Assembly: GCA_949752735.1 (NCBI GenBank)
Contig: OX457037.1
Span: 14,974,932-15,038,931 of the forward strand
DNA from: Lumbricus terrestris
Taxonomy: Eukaryota > Annelida > Clitellata > Crassiclitellata > Lumbricidae
DNA: 64,000 bases
Direction of reading: 5' to 3'
This document shows, one piece after another, positions 22,588 to 34,976 of the stretch; the stretch's first letter is position 1, and every line of letters begins with the position of its first letter. The translations under genes were made by a program, and so were the position numbers. The notes beneath the pieces are model-generated. The model saw only the letters and a list, made by a program, of their open reading frames with translations. It was not told the origin of the DNA and searched no databases.

Positions 22588-25500
22588 CTGAATCAATAGA
22601 AATGTAATATTCTAGGTTGAATCCGACGAGATCAATAGAGCTATCACTGAAGAACCAGACGAGTACTTGGCTACACTGCGAGATGTACTGTGAAGGTGGA
22701 ATTGAGTCTCCACTAAATCGATGCCTTCCGTAGTCTGCGTTGTCTAGGCAACTGAGCTAAATCACAGCAACGCACAAACTTTGCAAATGATTGCGAAATC
22801 GATTATAGGCCTACTTTGTACATTATAAGGTAGGTGAAAAGTATCACCCACATTATTCCAATATCCATTTCAATCGATTAGTTGCCTAATAGACATACAT
22901 TTCACACCACTCTCTAGGTCTTTCCTCCCCCACTGGTTCCGACAATCTCTCAGCGATGAAACACTTCCCATACATTTCGCTCTTGCTTACAGTTGTAACT
23001 TGAACCCCAGCTATCTCCGAATGCAACAGACTACCAAAGTTACATTAACGGTTTACGTATCGCCTTTCACATAGTGTCTTACTCAACAGTATCGGCCAAT
23101 CTCTTGCCTGTTGACCTTTCTACTACTAGACCTACTCTGTCAAGATAGGTCTACGCTTCTTTCGGAACCTGCATAGCTTAGTTTGTTTTTCCAATTCTTA
23201 ACTTGGCAGTTACTTTTGTAACTTGGTAAATTCAAGTGAGCCTACTGCATATCAACTAGCCTATGTAACTAAACCGGTTTGCATTAACTTCTACTTATTA
23301 TTTGCATTGTAGCTGAGGTAGCCCAATTAAGATAATTATGTAGCCCACGTTGAATAATTATGTAGCCCAAATTCAGGCAATGTTCTCAACTCTCTGCCAG
23401 CTTCAATCGATTCGTTGTAGGCCTATACAATATTTAAACATAGGCCCTATCTTGCACTAAAACCTATCACAGGAGGCAGATAAATAATAAGCACTTATGA
23501 CTGAAATAGTAATTGTTCAGACGGAGCTCATACAAATCAGCATTTGCTACATTAGAAGAACACGACCAAGAGCAAGAATTGAGATTGATGATTGATAACA
23601 TCTTCTCTATGCCCGAATAAGGCGAAATGGCAGTCATTATTTTGTAAGCATTCGATCAAATTAGACTACTTACTTCCACAAAATCGCAGCAGGCCTCAAT
23701 GTCCATGTGAAGAAAATAGATAGTAAACGAGGTCCGCTGATGGGCCCAGATGATGTTAGAGCAGTTCTGATAGTTGCCGTAGTATTTGGGATAATACGGA
23801 GATGTAATATATCCGTGGGATTCAGCATATACTGTCTTGCCACAACCTAAACACGGTTTAATAATTAATTTAATAAAATCGACAGTGACAAATAGATCCA
23901 GAATATTTTGAGAACGCGCTGGATTTCTAACTTCTATGCCGCGATTGCCAGACGCTGGCCAAAAATCTCAAATACACAAGACGCTGTGTTAAGGTATAGG
24001 ATCTAGATTAGCACGGAGGCTAAATTTAGACGCACTATTATAGCGGGAAAAACTCAGTCTTACGTCAGCCCGATTGCCTGGACCGCCTGTCAGCCCTCGT
24101 GGATCTGTATAAGTGCTCATGCACGCGTTTCTATGCCATAGTAGGCCTACGTATAATAGGCCTACATGTATCTTAATCTTATTGCGTGCGCTTGTGATGA
24201 ACTATATACTTATAGTAAACGGTTTTCAGCGCATTTCAATGCGACATCCGATATTAACGAGATTGATAGCCTATTACTGGCCTTCCCAAGCAATTCAGTC
24301 ATTAAAAATCGCCATTAAATCGTCAAATGTAACGGTCGCTACACATAGGCTTATAGGCTATAGGGCCTATATTTGTTTAATTAGAAATCACACGCAAGGT
24401 TGACGCGCCGCATGAGAAACACACAATGCTATAATATAGAACAGCCAGAAAGAAAGTTCGAAAGCTTGTCAAAAATGGAAGGCGCGTGATAAAAAAAGAA
24501 ATTCGTTTACATAATTATAACCCTTGGGTTCTAGGACACTTACCCCGGACAATTACTCCTGGACAACTAATCCCATGACATTTACCCCGGACAACTAGCC
24601 CCCCCATACCGATAACCCCCGGACAATTATCCCCGCGACAATGACCCTTGAACAATCACCCCAGGACAATTACACTCCGGACAACCAGCCCCCGTGCCAA
24701 TAACTCCCAGTGGCGGCGCCAGGATTTCAGTTTTGGGGGGGCTTAAGGGGGTTATTCGACCATTTTTTTAATTTTTACATGGGGAAAAAATGGATGGCCA
24801 TTTTTAGGGGGGCTTAGCTCCCCTAGCCCTCCCCTAGTGCCGCCACTGATAACTCCCCGGACAATTCCCCCCGTTCCAATAACCGCCTGGCAATTACCCT
24901 CCCCCATGACAATAACTTCAGCTAGCTGAGAGCCATTGTCTATCTTCGTCGAGTTGCTCATAACTTTGCTTCTAAGCTAAATTAACTCTGTACACTAACA
25001 CTAACTTTTACTTTAAAAAATCTTTTATTCAGTGTTTAACACGTAGATGTTTTCGCAAACCTTTAACACGCAGATGTTTTCGCAAACATTTAACACGTAC
25101 TTATTAGTTTTAGGCTAAATAAACTCACTAAAACTAATCAACATTTTCTGTAACACTCATTTGTCTCTCAGCTAGCTATTTATTGTCGTGGAAGTAATTG
25201 TTCGGTGGTAATTGTCCTGTGGGTAATTGTGCAGGGGTTATTGGCAAGGGGACCAAGGGGATAGTTGAAAGGGGGCTCGCCACATATGTAGATCTAGTTT
25301 AAAATCTTCTTTCTTACTTATAAGATTTTTTGGTTGAAGCTCTTCACTACTTCTGTGACCTTATTGGACGGGCTATCTCAGCTGTCATCGCAGCTCTTAG
25401 ACCATCGTGACTTTCTAGTTACAAGGGCTTGGGGTCTCGAACTACCACAGAACAGCGTAGGTCTCTGTTGACCCTTTGCTGCGAAATGACCTTCCTGCTA

Positions 25501-26904
25501 TAAGTTGTGCTGAGATCCTATCTGGGGCATTGTTTCTGTCCATTGTGACATTGTCTTGAGATTTTTCTTTTTCAATGGATTCTTGGTAGCCTACTGGAGC
25601 TTAGAAGCGCCTCTGATTACATGTAGGCTACATGTAGATTGTGCTGTGAGAGGCGTTTTACAAAGCCATAAATAGAATAGAATAAAAATTCTCACCCCCA
25701 GTACTGATATAGTAATTCAGCATGAAACCAGAAGAGGTTATTGAATAGTCGGTGCGAAAGCTCACTCTTCCTTGATTGCAGTAAGGAATAGAAACTGGCC
25801 GAGGAATTGAATTTCCTGAATATGTGACTGGAATGTAGCTCGAGTTTGTCAAACAACTGATCTACAATCGACAAAGTCAAAGGACGACGTCTACAAATGA
25901 ATTATGTATAGATAATTTGATATCATACATCCAATTCTCTCCTGGCTAGAAATCAAAAGCTGGATATACATGTACGACGTTGTACGTAGCAATATAGGCC
26001 TACATGTAGGCCTATAGTTATATACATAGCCTACGTGTATTGTGATAATATGCAATGTATTTCTAGCTAATTTACTCATACAGTGCAACATAAAATGTTC
26101 ACGAGGGACAAATGTGTGGTGGAGTGTAATGGTAGCATTTTAAGCTGTCATCTTAATAAAAAAAATCGCTCTACTACGTTGATGTTGATAAGAGTGGAGT
26201 AAAACTTCAGAAAATAAATTACAATAGGCCTAATGGCAATTTATCACTGAGTTTCCACATTGCAGTGGCACCATTTCAATATCTCATATATGCATAATTA
26301 TTTTATTATTTCAGTGCTTTTAAAAAAGAGTGGTTTAGAATTTAAATAAATATAATTCTAATTACTATAAAAAATTTCTTTATGTATCACGTTCAGCAAC
26401 TCATTTCTGCTGCAGCTGTACTATTATAATTAATTACGGTATAGAGAACTGCAGACGGAAGTGCGATTATGCATTCGTATAGCGATACGCTGCGGAAATA
26501 GAAGCTGCTTTGAACGACCATCAACTGACGACTTGAGCAAAATGCAATAAAAGCACAATAGAGGTACTTCGACTAGATTAGAATACAGGCCTACTCTGGA
26601 AAATTCAAGCTAACAACTAAATTATACCAACTGTCACATAATCGCAGCAATCTTCCGTACTGAACGCTTCGAAAATGATGCCAATCGCATTGATATTCCA
26701 CACAGGGTTTGAAGTGTTAAGGTTGTAATCACAATCGAGATTATTGAAATAGTTGCCAGGGAAGTTTGGAGAACGGATGACTCCAGACGGTCTGTAGTAA
26801 GAAGTCTCACCGCAATCTATGACGGCAAACCCGTTCAGCAGTAATAATTGCAACTGTAATTTGCGATTACATAATAAGTGGAATTTGGAAAGTAGGCTAA
26901 CCAT
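22588..26904 (-). CDS. gene B: secreted two-CUB protein (partial or altered ends)
   Basis: Exons: 26904-26632, 25861-25696, 23846-23674, 22756-22588. All are open and join in frame. The last three have exactly the lengths of the gene A equivalents (166, 173, 169). CUB1 contains SPNFPGNYFNN and CCDYVT; CUB2 contains SPYYPKYYGNYQNC, CCDFVE and LSCLDN; six cysteines per CUB are kept. The start is uncertain: an uninterrupted frame from ATG 26904 gives a leader with LQLQLLLLNGFAV before the first CUB, while the acceptor TCATAG|AT at 26817 suggests a separate signal-peptide exon as in gene A. The last exon ends TCA G|GCGAGT, a GC donor; if unspliced, TAG follows two codons later (22580). I do not find a C-terminal exon like that of gene A. 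It may be fed by the gene D 5' exons (same phase). Confidence 0.75.
23850..24535. other. gene B intron, nothing recognised
   Basis: Contains several TAGGCCTA words and short open frames without domains. No element ends identified. Confidence 0.5.
24537..25275. mobile_element. foldback built from degenerate CCCCGGACAATTA units
   Basis: The left part (24537-24935) is a run of ~13-20-base variants such as CCCCGGACAATTACTCC and GACAACTAGCCCCC. The right part (25180-25275) is the same text inverted (GGTAATTGTCCTGTGGG). Both face a central AT-rich segment with a TTTTCGCAAAC direct repeat (25045-25100). It lies in a gene B intron. Confidence 0.6.
24708..24848. mobile_element. 141-base hAT-type MITE nested in the foldback
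   Basis: Ends CAGTGGCGGCGCCAGG and CTAGTGCCGCCACTG. Exact 8-bp duplication ATAACTCC at 24700-24707 and 24849-24856. It interrupts the GACAATTA array. Confidence 0.9.
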
Positions 26905-27448
26905 CCATTTTAAAAAGCGCCATTCTGTAAGATTTAGTAAAAGCTTTCGACATTGGTACCAGCAATTGACTGCATGAAGATGAGCCTAAATATGGTACTA
27001 AGGTCAATGGTAGCCCAACTGAAATTAGACTAGGCTATGGCAGCAGTATCATGGCTGACAAATTTAATGATTATTTTACAGGCATTGGTCAAACTCTCAA
27101 TTCAATTGGTCAATTCCAAGCAGCAAAAATTTGTTTCGAAATAATTTGGTGTACGGACACTTGAACGGTAGGGTATAGCAAGAAAAGTGTTTTTGTTTAA
27201 AATGAACTTTGGCATAACTTAAAAGGTTGCTCCAGGTCCTAAATGAAAGAACTGAAGAAAAATTGCATCAAATTTATTGCATCTAACTTTGCCGCCGAGC
27301 ACCTGAAGTTTAGTCTACTTTCGCGGCTGCAAACCATGGCAAAAACACATACCATGCATACGCGAGAACTATGGTCATGGAGAAATAGACAGAAGAGAAA
27401 GAGAACAACAAGAAGTATTATAAATCTCAAGTACTGTGTAAAGTATAG

Positions 27449-28700
27449 ATGATACACCAGACAATGCTTCTAGCTGTGACTCAGTTGACTCCGATTCCAC
27501 AGCACCAGAATCATTATGAGGACGTTTATGCTATATGCGATCTGAAGGGAAAACATGCTCTTGCTACACCAAGTCACTCCCAGCGTTGCCAAGGGAATGT
27601 GACAGATATAGTTTCTCCAATGCAGTTGGTGCTGCACTTGCAACAGAAGTAGGTCTACTTGTGGACTATGGAATTGTGACTGATGATGACCGAAGTTCAG
27701 TTACTGACAGATTTTGTGAAGAGAGAGAGAAAGTTTTCGTAAAACATTAGGCTATCCGATGGAAGAGAAGATAGCGTGAAGCTACAGCACTGTATTTTGA
27801 CGGTGGGACAGATATAACAATATGCTTGCAGTCATTTGGTCATAAATATCAAATAATGGAAGTGTATACATGTTTGATACGAGAACTAGGATCACTTTAT
27901 TTAGGGCATATCTCACCAAACAGTGGATTAGCCGCAAGGGATTTTCGAAGCAATGCGCGAATTCTTGTTTGATAGGCTTAATTATATTTCTTTCAGTTCA
28001 ATAATAACTGTTGGCTGTGATGGAACGGCGGTAAATACAGAAAAGCATGCTGGGACAATGGAGTTATAAGAAAGCTGGAGTTACATGTAGGCATCCTCTC
28101 CAGTGGTTCATCTGAATGTTCTATTTCAATGAGTTGACGTTACGACATTTATTTGCTCATCATTGCATCAAGCTTCCTACCATTCTCTGAGAGAAAGGTT
28201 GTTGATATATGTATTCAAAAGAATGACTACTAAGGTTACCCAGAAAATGTTTAAGTGAATATGATGATTGATGAGAAAAACACACGCAGAACTGGTAGCC
28301 AGAAGAATTAAAATAGCAAGGAAAACTGATCGCTGTCTATTATCAGTTCATGTGATATTAGAACATTCACAATCCCAAAACTGAATTTATAAACCACTGT
28401 CTACTGTGGTCTAGATAACTGGTTGGATGTTTCCAGACTTGAACCTCAAATAACTTGCAAGTTTAAGAAAAATAACCTTAAGGAATACATTTAAACTGGC
28501 AGTATGTTAGATCTTGAAAAAATACCATTACCACAAGCATGCATTCAAAGTTGCTATAGGTAGTACAGACGCAGCAAGGTCAGTTTGTAGAACGTAGAGA
28601 AAGTCACATTCGAAGAAAGCGCGAATTCCTCAAAAACGTGGTCAAATATACCACAAAAAGTGAGTGGACTATATAATATGAGTGAAACGCATTGTCAGCA
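27449..28700 (+). pseudogene. hAT transposase relic, copy 2
   Basis: Same gene as at 10808, more broken. Near 27535-27750 the frame reads EGKTCSCYTKSLPALPRECDR in one frame and DLKGKHALATPSHS in another. Later segments match copy 1 (GTTGGCTGTGATGGAACGGC at 28011) but shift frame repeatedly. Confidence 0.75.
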
Positions 28701-28791
28701 TGTGAACATTTTGTGAAGCGTAATTAAGGACAACAAGTTTCTCTCAATTTTAATAATTCATTCCATTTTTAAAGTTAGAATAATGCCATTG

Positions 28792-28963
28792 GGGACCGTC
28801 CATAAATGACGTCATGTAACTGGAGGGCGAGAGGTCAGTGGTCACACATCTATGACGATTTGTGACGGTCCATTGCTAGATATCATGTGACTTTTGTTTT
28901 AACGTCTGACGGGGGTCAAAGGGGATCACCTTAAATTGCATGACGTCATTTATGGACGGCCCC
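28792..28963. mobile_element. MITE with GGGACCGTCCATAAA termini, in hAT copy 2
   Basis: Same element and position as 11816-11983. Ends GGGACCGTCCATAAATGACG and its near-complement, TTG on both sides (28789-28791, 28964-28966). Confidence 0.8.
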
Positions 28964-29754
28964 TTGCTTGTGGCTCATGGATGTCGGAATGGCCAAGCAA
29001 ATTCACATGCTGTGCCATAAAATGTGGCTCACAATATTCCTATTTTTAAGCCTAATTAATACTTCAGATAAGAAAATAGTCAAATTCAGCAGTGTTAATG
29101 CAATGCTCAATGGGTAATAGTACGGTATACTCGAATAACTTCAGGGCCATGGCGGCAAAGTTAAGCAGCATGTCAGAAACAAAATTTCTATACCAGACAC
29201 TATTATATGCATAGGAGCAACAAATTAATATATGCCAAACATAATCCTTTCTGGTCACTATGCCCTAATGAACGGTGGTCATTTGAACGAACGACAGTGG
29301 ACCGGCGAAACTTTATCGGGCGACAGTAGAACGAGTCGACAATAGAACATGCGACACTTTCAAGAGACGTTAGGGCCTATCTTATCGGGACGGCAAAATA
29401 ATGAACAATATTCACAAGAAAAAATTCACAAGGTGCGGAATTAAATATTCTGTGTACTGTGTAGCCTATACTAACTGTGTTGTTTTGCTTTTGACCATTT
29501 ATAAAGCGCTTCTCGCAGCAAGAGTCCTTCAGAAGCGCTCCCAGTGCGTTCAACCCAGAGAAAAAAAAGCAAGTTTTTAGACGAGAGAAAGGCAAGGGCT
29601 GTAAACTGAATGCTGAGCTTTTGATTAGGGGAATTTTTATCGGGACGTAATGACTGTGTGAAAATAATTTCGTAGTTTAATGACATGGCTTTGATATAGG
29701 GATCTGCGGACTTAGTGCCAAACCAACGCTGACACATCTGATGCATACGCTAAG

Positions 29755-30047
29755 TTCGAGTAAAAAAGGTAAAGGTGTTGCCCATACTCGCTTGCGAGCG
29801 TTGGGCCCGGTGCTGATCCCCGGTGTTAAGCCATCAGCCCTTAGGTGGCAATTGCCATACATCGGCGGTAGGTGGCCAGGTCTTTCCGCCGAACCCAAGG
29901 TTACCTGCGCAGTGACACTGCTACTCATTTTCACACTCCCATCTGGCGAGTGGCGGCTGAGTCAACCTTAAGGGGCCACCGGGATTAGATCCCGGTTCCT
30001 TCTGTTCTTCGTGCCAGCGTGTTACCAATCAGCCACCGCACCGCCCC
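29755..30047 (-). mobile_element. second tRNA-derived SINE family
   Basis: On the minus strand GGGGCGGTGCGGTGGCTGAT begins a tRNA-like head with A-box-like TGGCTGATTGG and B-box-like GGGATCTAATCC. A ~230-base body ends in TTTACCTTTTTTACTCG. It is unrelated to the family at 3414 apart from the tRNA-like head. Confidence 0.7.
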
Positions 30048-30699
30048 AAGTTCGAGTACTTGCAAGAAAAAATGCACGAATGGAAATATTATTTTGGCGA
30101 TGTCAAATTTACGGCCATGTTGTCTCGTTCCCAGAAAGTATGCTCACTGCTCAGTGCTCAGCCTGCGGTTCGCTAATCTTATTGGTCGCCTCCGTGGTGT
30201 CACGAGTTGTTCTTTAGTTCTACATTTGAACTGGTGCAACATCCTGACGCGTGATGCCCTTGGAGAAAAGAAGAAGTGTGTAGCCTTACCATTTTACCTC
30301 AACGCCAAGTTTGCTCACTTTACCGTTAACTTGGTCACCGGTCATCTGTCGCCCAATCAACTGTTCGGCCGCTCAATAGTTTCAGCGGTCATCTCGTACA
30401 CTGTTCTACAGTCGCCGTTCTACTGTCGTCCGTTCAAGTGTCGTCAGTGAACCTCGAAATTTGCTGTACTAAACTACTCATCAATGAAAAATGGCAGCCG
30501 AATCTCTTCTATCAGTTTCAGACAATCTTTCTTTTCAACGTCCATCCATCTCAACCTGGTAAATTTAAAAGGTACTGGCCCACCAGACGATTAGGCTACT
30601 CCAGACTTCATTACTAGCTACTGTTTAAAAGCTAGTCAAGAATGACAGAATGAATTATCATTACTAGGCTATTATTAGAAGTAGGTCTAGTACTATAGT

Positions 30700-30866
30700 A
30701 GGAGTAGTAGTAGTAGTAGTAGTAGTAGAAGTATTACCATTATTATTATTACTATTATAATTTTGTTTAAGCGCTCGAGGTATAAATGATCTCTCAGGCT
30801 TTAAAAACAATAAATAGTAAAAGCTTTTTTATAGGTTCTCGTCCCCAACGTGCTCAAATGTGCCTC

Positions 30867-30933
<67 letters not shown>

Positions 30934-30935
30934 TT
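30700..30935. repeat. microsatellites: GTA, then ATT with poly-T
   Basis: (GTA)n at about 30700-30728, (TTA)n at 30868-30932, followed by a T run. Tyr, Leu and Ile open frames here are artefacts. Confidence 0.95.
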
Positions 30936-31013
30936 TTTTTTTTTTTTTTTGCCCTGAGGTACTTTGTTCCCCCAGGGACTTACGAGTTTATAAAAGCAAT
31001 GCATCTGGAACGA

Positions 31014-31430
31014 TTACACCTCATCCATATCGGGCGTGGGTCTGATGAAGGTGCCCTTAAAAGCTACGGCGTTAAAGCGCTGCATTGTGATAGAGATTCT
31101 CTGTAAGAGGTAGCTTGTCTCTCTGGGTTCGCCCGTAGCTAGCGTGAGGTGGCGACCCAGGTCGGAAATAAAATCAAGGCCTGCAGTATTGATGGGGCCC
31201 ATCGTTTCCAGAGCCAACGGGATAAAAATGTGAGTGTCTCGGAAGGCTTGGTATTTTTGTGTCTTCCTTTCCTCAGCCATGCTCGCCGCTGCCCCTGCAC
31301 AGGCTGCTGTTGCTGTTAGGTATGATGGTGCCAGTGTGTCGACTATTGTAGCATCCCACACCAAGCTCTTTCCGGTTTTCCATGGGATAAGGGTCAGGCC
31401 ATCGGGTCTTTTCCCATCAGATCGAGACAA
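31014..31430 (-). pseudogene. retrotransposon polyprotein C-terminal fragment
   Basis: Open frame containing RPDGLTLIPWKTGKSLVWDA, DTLAPSYL, then HIFIPLALETMGPI and GRHLTLATGEPRETSYLLQR. From memory this is a domain commonly found downstream of reverse transcriptase in invertebrate non-LTR elements. No RT core remains; both sides are microsatellite, so this is a fragment, perhaps still open by chance or youth. Confidence 0.7.
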
Positions 31431-31435
31431 TCCCT

Positions 31436-32140
<705 letters not shown>

Positions 32141-32272
32141 GTCAACAGGAAAAGATTATTACTATTATTATCATGCTGTTATTGTTGTTGTTGTTGTTGT
32201 TGTTGTCGTCGTTGTTGTTATTGTTGCTGCTGCTGCTTCTGCTTTAGCTCTTGTTGTTCTATTGGGCACGAC

Positions 32273-32589
32273 CAAGGGTGAATCCAGGGGAGGGGTCAAA
32301 TCCGGCCATGGTCCCCCATTTAGAAATTTCTTTATTTCTCACCAGCTATTCTAGCCTGGAAAGTGGACGTGCCCCCTCATTGAGGTCGTACTGGGTCAAC
32401 GCCAAAGTAGTGTTTGACTTAAAAAGGTCATCAACTTTTTTGGCGGATAAAGCGGTCTCTATTTTCCTCAGAATTGGACAAATTACTAAAAAAAATCATC
32501 AGATTTTTCGACGACCAAAGAAAATAATTTTCCCTGTCCTAAGACCGAAAAGTTTGGCCCCCATTCGAAAATTTCTGTTTCCGCCCCTG
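32273..32589. mobile_element. 317-base hAT-type MITE
   Basis: Ends CAAGGGTGAATCCAGGGG and TTTCCGCCCCTG. Flanks GGCACGAC and GGCACCAC (7 of 8). Same family as 37141-37396 (shared ATCCGGCCATG, TTTTTTGGCGG). Confidence 0.8.
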
Positions 32590-33254
32590 GGCACCACTAT
32601 ACCTAAGGAGTAAGGACGGAGTTGAAAGACTTGCCCAAGGTCCATGCACAGCAACGTTAACAGGTTGATCGAACCCGTTACAAAGAAACGCACACATGCG
32701 TTGTTGCGTACACATTATATGATATATAGCCTACGTAGACATAATTATTATGATAATAATATTATCACAGGATAGACGCTGTGTTATGATTTCCATAAAG
32801 GTAAACCAGTAAACGCCAAATAAAATGGTTCACCGGTTCAATTTCAGTTTATTGAATGAATCTGCAGCTGCAACACTCGCCTGTAGAGCCGAGATATCCG
32901 GTGGTCAGATCAGTTTGTACATTAGTTTGTACACTGAAGGCAGCGTCAGTGGAAATACGTTCGAAACCTAAAAGGTGCACGAAGATCAAATTGTTATGCT
33001 GTGCACTGTGCAGATGTATACGGTAGTCTACCATGTTCGGCATGCATTCTGTAAAGCATGAAACAATCAAATCGCGATGTGATCAATATTTGACACTATC
33101 ATAGTCGCGATGCGATTAAGTATTGTTTCTTGTTTCTTCTTGCAGTCTGACGTTCTGAACCTATAATATGTTATATTATATCTTATATATATTTCAGTAA
33201 GTCTGTGTGTTTGTTTGATTGTTTGATTGTTTGATTGTGTGTTAGCTATGCACG

Positions 33255-34925
33255 GCTACAGTTTTGAAGCAATCGACCCCAATTTTTTGCAGGGGGTTCG
33301 GGGTCGACCCGACACAGGTTATTGGAGGGTCGGCGAATCTCTGCCACCATGGGGGTCAGGGTGGGGGCCAAAAACCCTCATTTTTTAATGCTTTTTCAGG
33401 TTTTTCCATGCATAGTTTCACACTTATTCACCTGAAACGCTGCAACTACACGGATTTTTACACGAGCCACCCAGTCTCCACCAAACACACACCTCGGCGA
33501 CCCGCAGGGCCGACGTGTGTTCTTGGGGGCGGGACTTGGGGGTTCGGGGGGGCGTGGGGGGAGAGAAATTTTTCCGAAAACCCAAATTTCTCGGGTGGCG
33601 TTCCGATGGAGGTCGGAGTGGGGTGTAGTGTTGTGGGTGTGGTGGGGTTGTGGCCGGAGCGGGTCGATTCCTAAATTTCCCGGTCAACGCCGAGTACCCC
33701 TGCTAGGGGTCTGGGGGCGGATTTTTTTTTGGGGGGGGGGAATTTCCGAAAACCAAAATTTCACGGATGGCATACCGGTGGAGGTCGAAGTTAGTGGTGG
33801 TGTGAAGGGGGAGGGGGCGGAAGAGGGGTGGAGAAAAAATTTGGGGGAAAATTTTTCCTTCCGAAAACCAAAATTTCACGAATGGCATACCGGTGGAGGT
33901 CGAAGTTAGTGGTGGTGTGATGTGGGGGGTGGAAGAGGGGTGGGGAAAAAGTTTGGGGGAGAAATTTTTTCCCCCGAAAACAAAAATTTCACGGATGCCG
34001 TACCGGTGGAGGTCGAAGTTAGTGGTGGTGTGATGTGGAAGGGGGGTGGAAGAGGGGTGGGCAAAATTTTTTGGGGGAAATTTTTTTCTCCGAAAACCAA
34101 AATTTCACGTATGGCGCACCGGTGGAGGTCGGAGTTAGTGGTGGCGTGTTGTGGGGTGGGGCAGGGTGGGGTCGGAGTTTTTTTGAGGTGGGGGAGAAAA
34201 ATTTCCCGAAAACCAAAATTCCACGGGTGGCATACCGGTGTAGGTCGGAGTTAGTGGTGATGTGACGTGGGGGAGGGGAGTGGAAGAGGAGTGGGGAAAA
34301 TATTTTGGGGAGAAATTTTTTCCCCGAAAACCAAAATTTCACGGATGGCGTACCGGTGGAGGTCGGAGTTAGTGGTGGCGTGTTGTGGGGTGGGGGCAGG
34401 GTGATGGGGGCGGGTTTTCTTGGGTGGGGGAGAAAAATTTTCCGAAAACCAAAATTCCACCGGTGGCATACCGGTGTAGGTCGGAGTTAGTGGTCGCGTG
34501 TTTTGAGGTAGGGAGGAGGAGTGTGAGAAATTTAGGGGAACATTTTCCCCCCGAAAACCGAAATTTCACGAATGGCGTACCGGTAAATGGGTCCGGAAGG
34601 CAGGGAGGGTCGAAGGGAGAGTGGGAAGGAGGCAGGGTGGGGGGAGGGTGGGAGAGAGGGTGCAAAGGTAAGATGGAGGGAAGAAGGGAGGGTGGGTGGG
34701 AAGGAGTGTTAGAGGGAGGGAACGAGGGTGGGAGGGATGGTGGGATGGTGGGAGGGAGGGAAGGTGGGAGGGAGGATGAGAGGGGTGGGAGGGATTGAGG
34801 TTGGGAGAGTGGGAGGGATGAAAGGAGGGTGGGAGGGATGGTGGGATGGAGGGAGGGACGGAGGGAGAGATTGCCGGGGAACGGCCCGAATCCTAAAATT
34901 CCCGGGCAACGCCGGGCACCCCAGC
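33255..34925. repeat. 115-base G-rich minisatellite element
   Basis: After a leader (GAAGCAATCGACCCCAATTT), about eight units of ~115 bases carry CCAAAATTTCACGGATGGC, ACCGGTGGAGGTCG and GTTAGTGGTGG; CCGGTG starts fall near 33775, 33890, 34005, 34120, 34235, 34350 and 34471. A GGGAGGGTGG tract (34600-34870) follows. The end (TTCCCGGGCAACGCCGGGCA at ~34900) echoes TTTCCCGGTCAACGCCGAGT at ~33675. Open frames through it are repeat artefacts. Confidence 0.8.
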
Positions 34926-34976
34926 TAGTATTATAATATAATTGTTGTGACTAACCTAAATGAACTGACACTCAGT

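Larger units (their letters stand above)
27169..29267 (+). mobile_element. hAT transposon copy 2
   Basis: TAGGGTATAG ... CTATGCCCTA as in copy 1, flanked by TTGAACGG and ATGAACGG (7 of 8). Collinear with 10242-12263 plus 20309-20332 throughout and not interrupted, so it supplies the empty site for the large foldback. It contains a MITE (28792-28963). Confidence 0.88.
27150..30450. mobile_element. foldback with GACAGTAGAACG-type end units
   Basis: The left end (27150-27168 plus 29268-29385) has GACACTTGAACGG and GAACGACAGTGGACCGGCGA. The right end (30330-30450) is the inverted counterpart (GTCGTCCGTTCAAGTGTCGT, CAGTCGCCGTTCTACTGTCG). hAT copy 2 is inserted close to the left terminus. A SINE lies inside (29755-30047). 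Exact outer termini are uncertain. Confidence 0.6.

Noticed and set aside
30019..30450. 143-codon plus-strand frame
   Set aside because: It runs through the end of a SINE and the end units of a foldback element; no homology recognised.
33264..34928. Gly/Arg-rich and Pro/His-rich open frames
   Set aside because: Produced by the 115-base minisatellite and the GGGAGGG tract on either strand.
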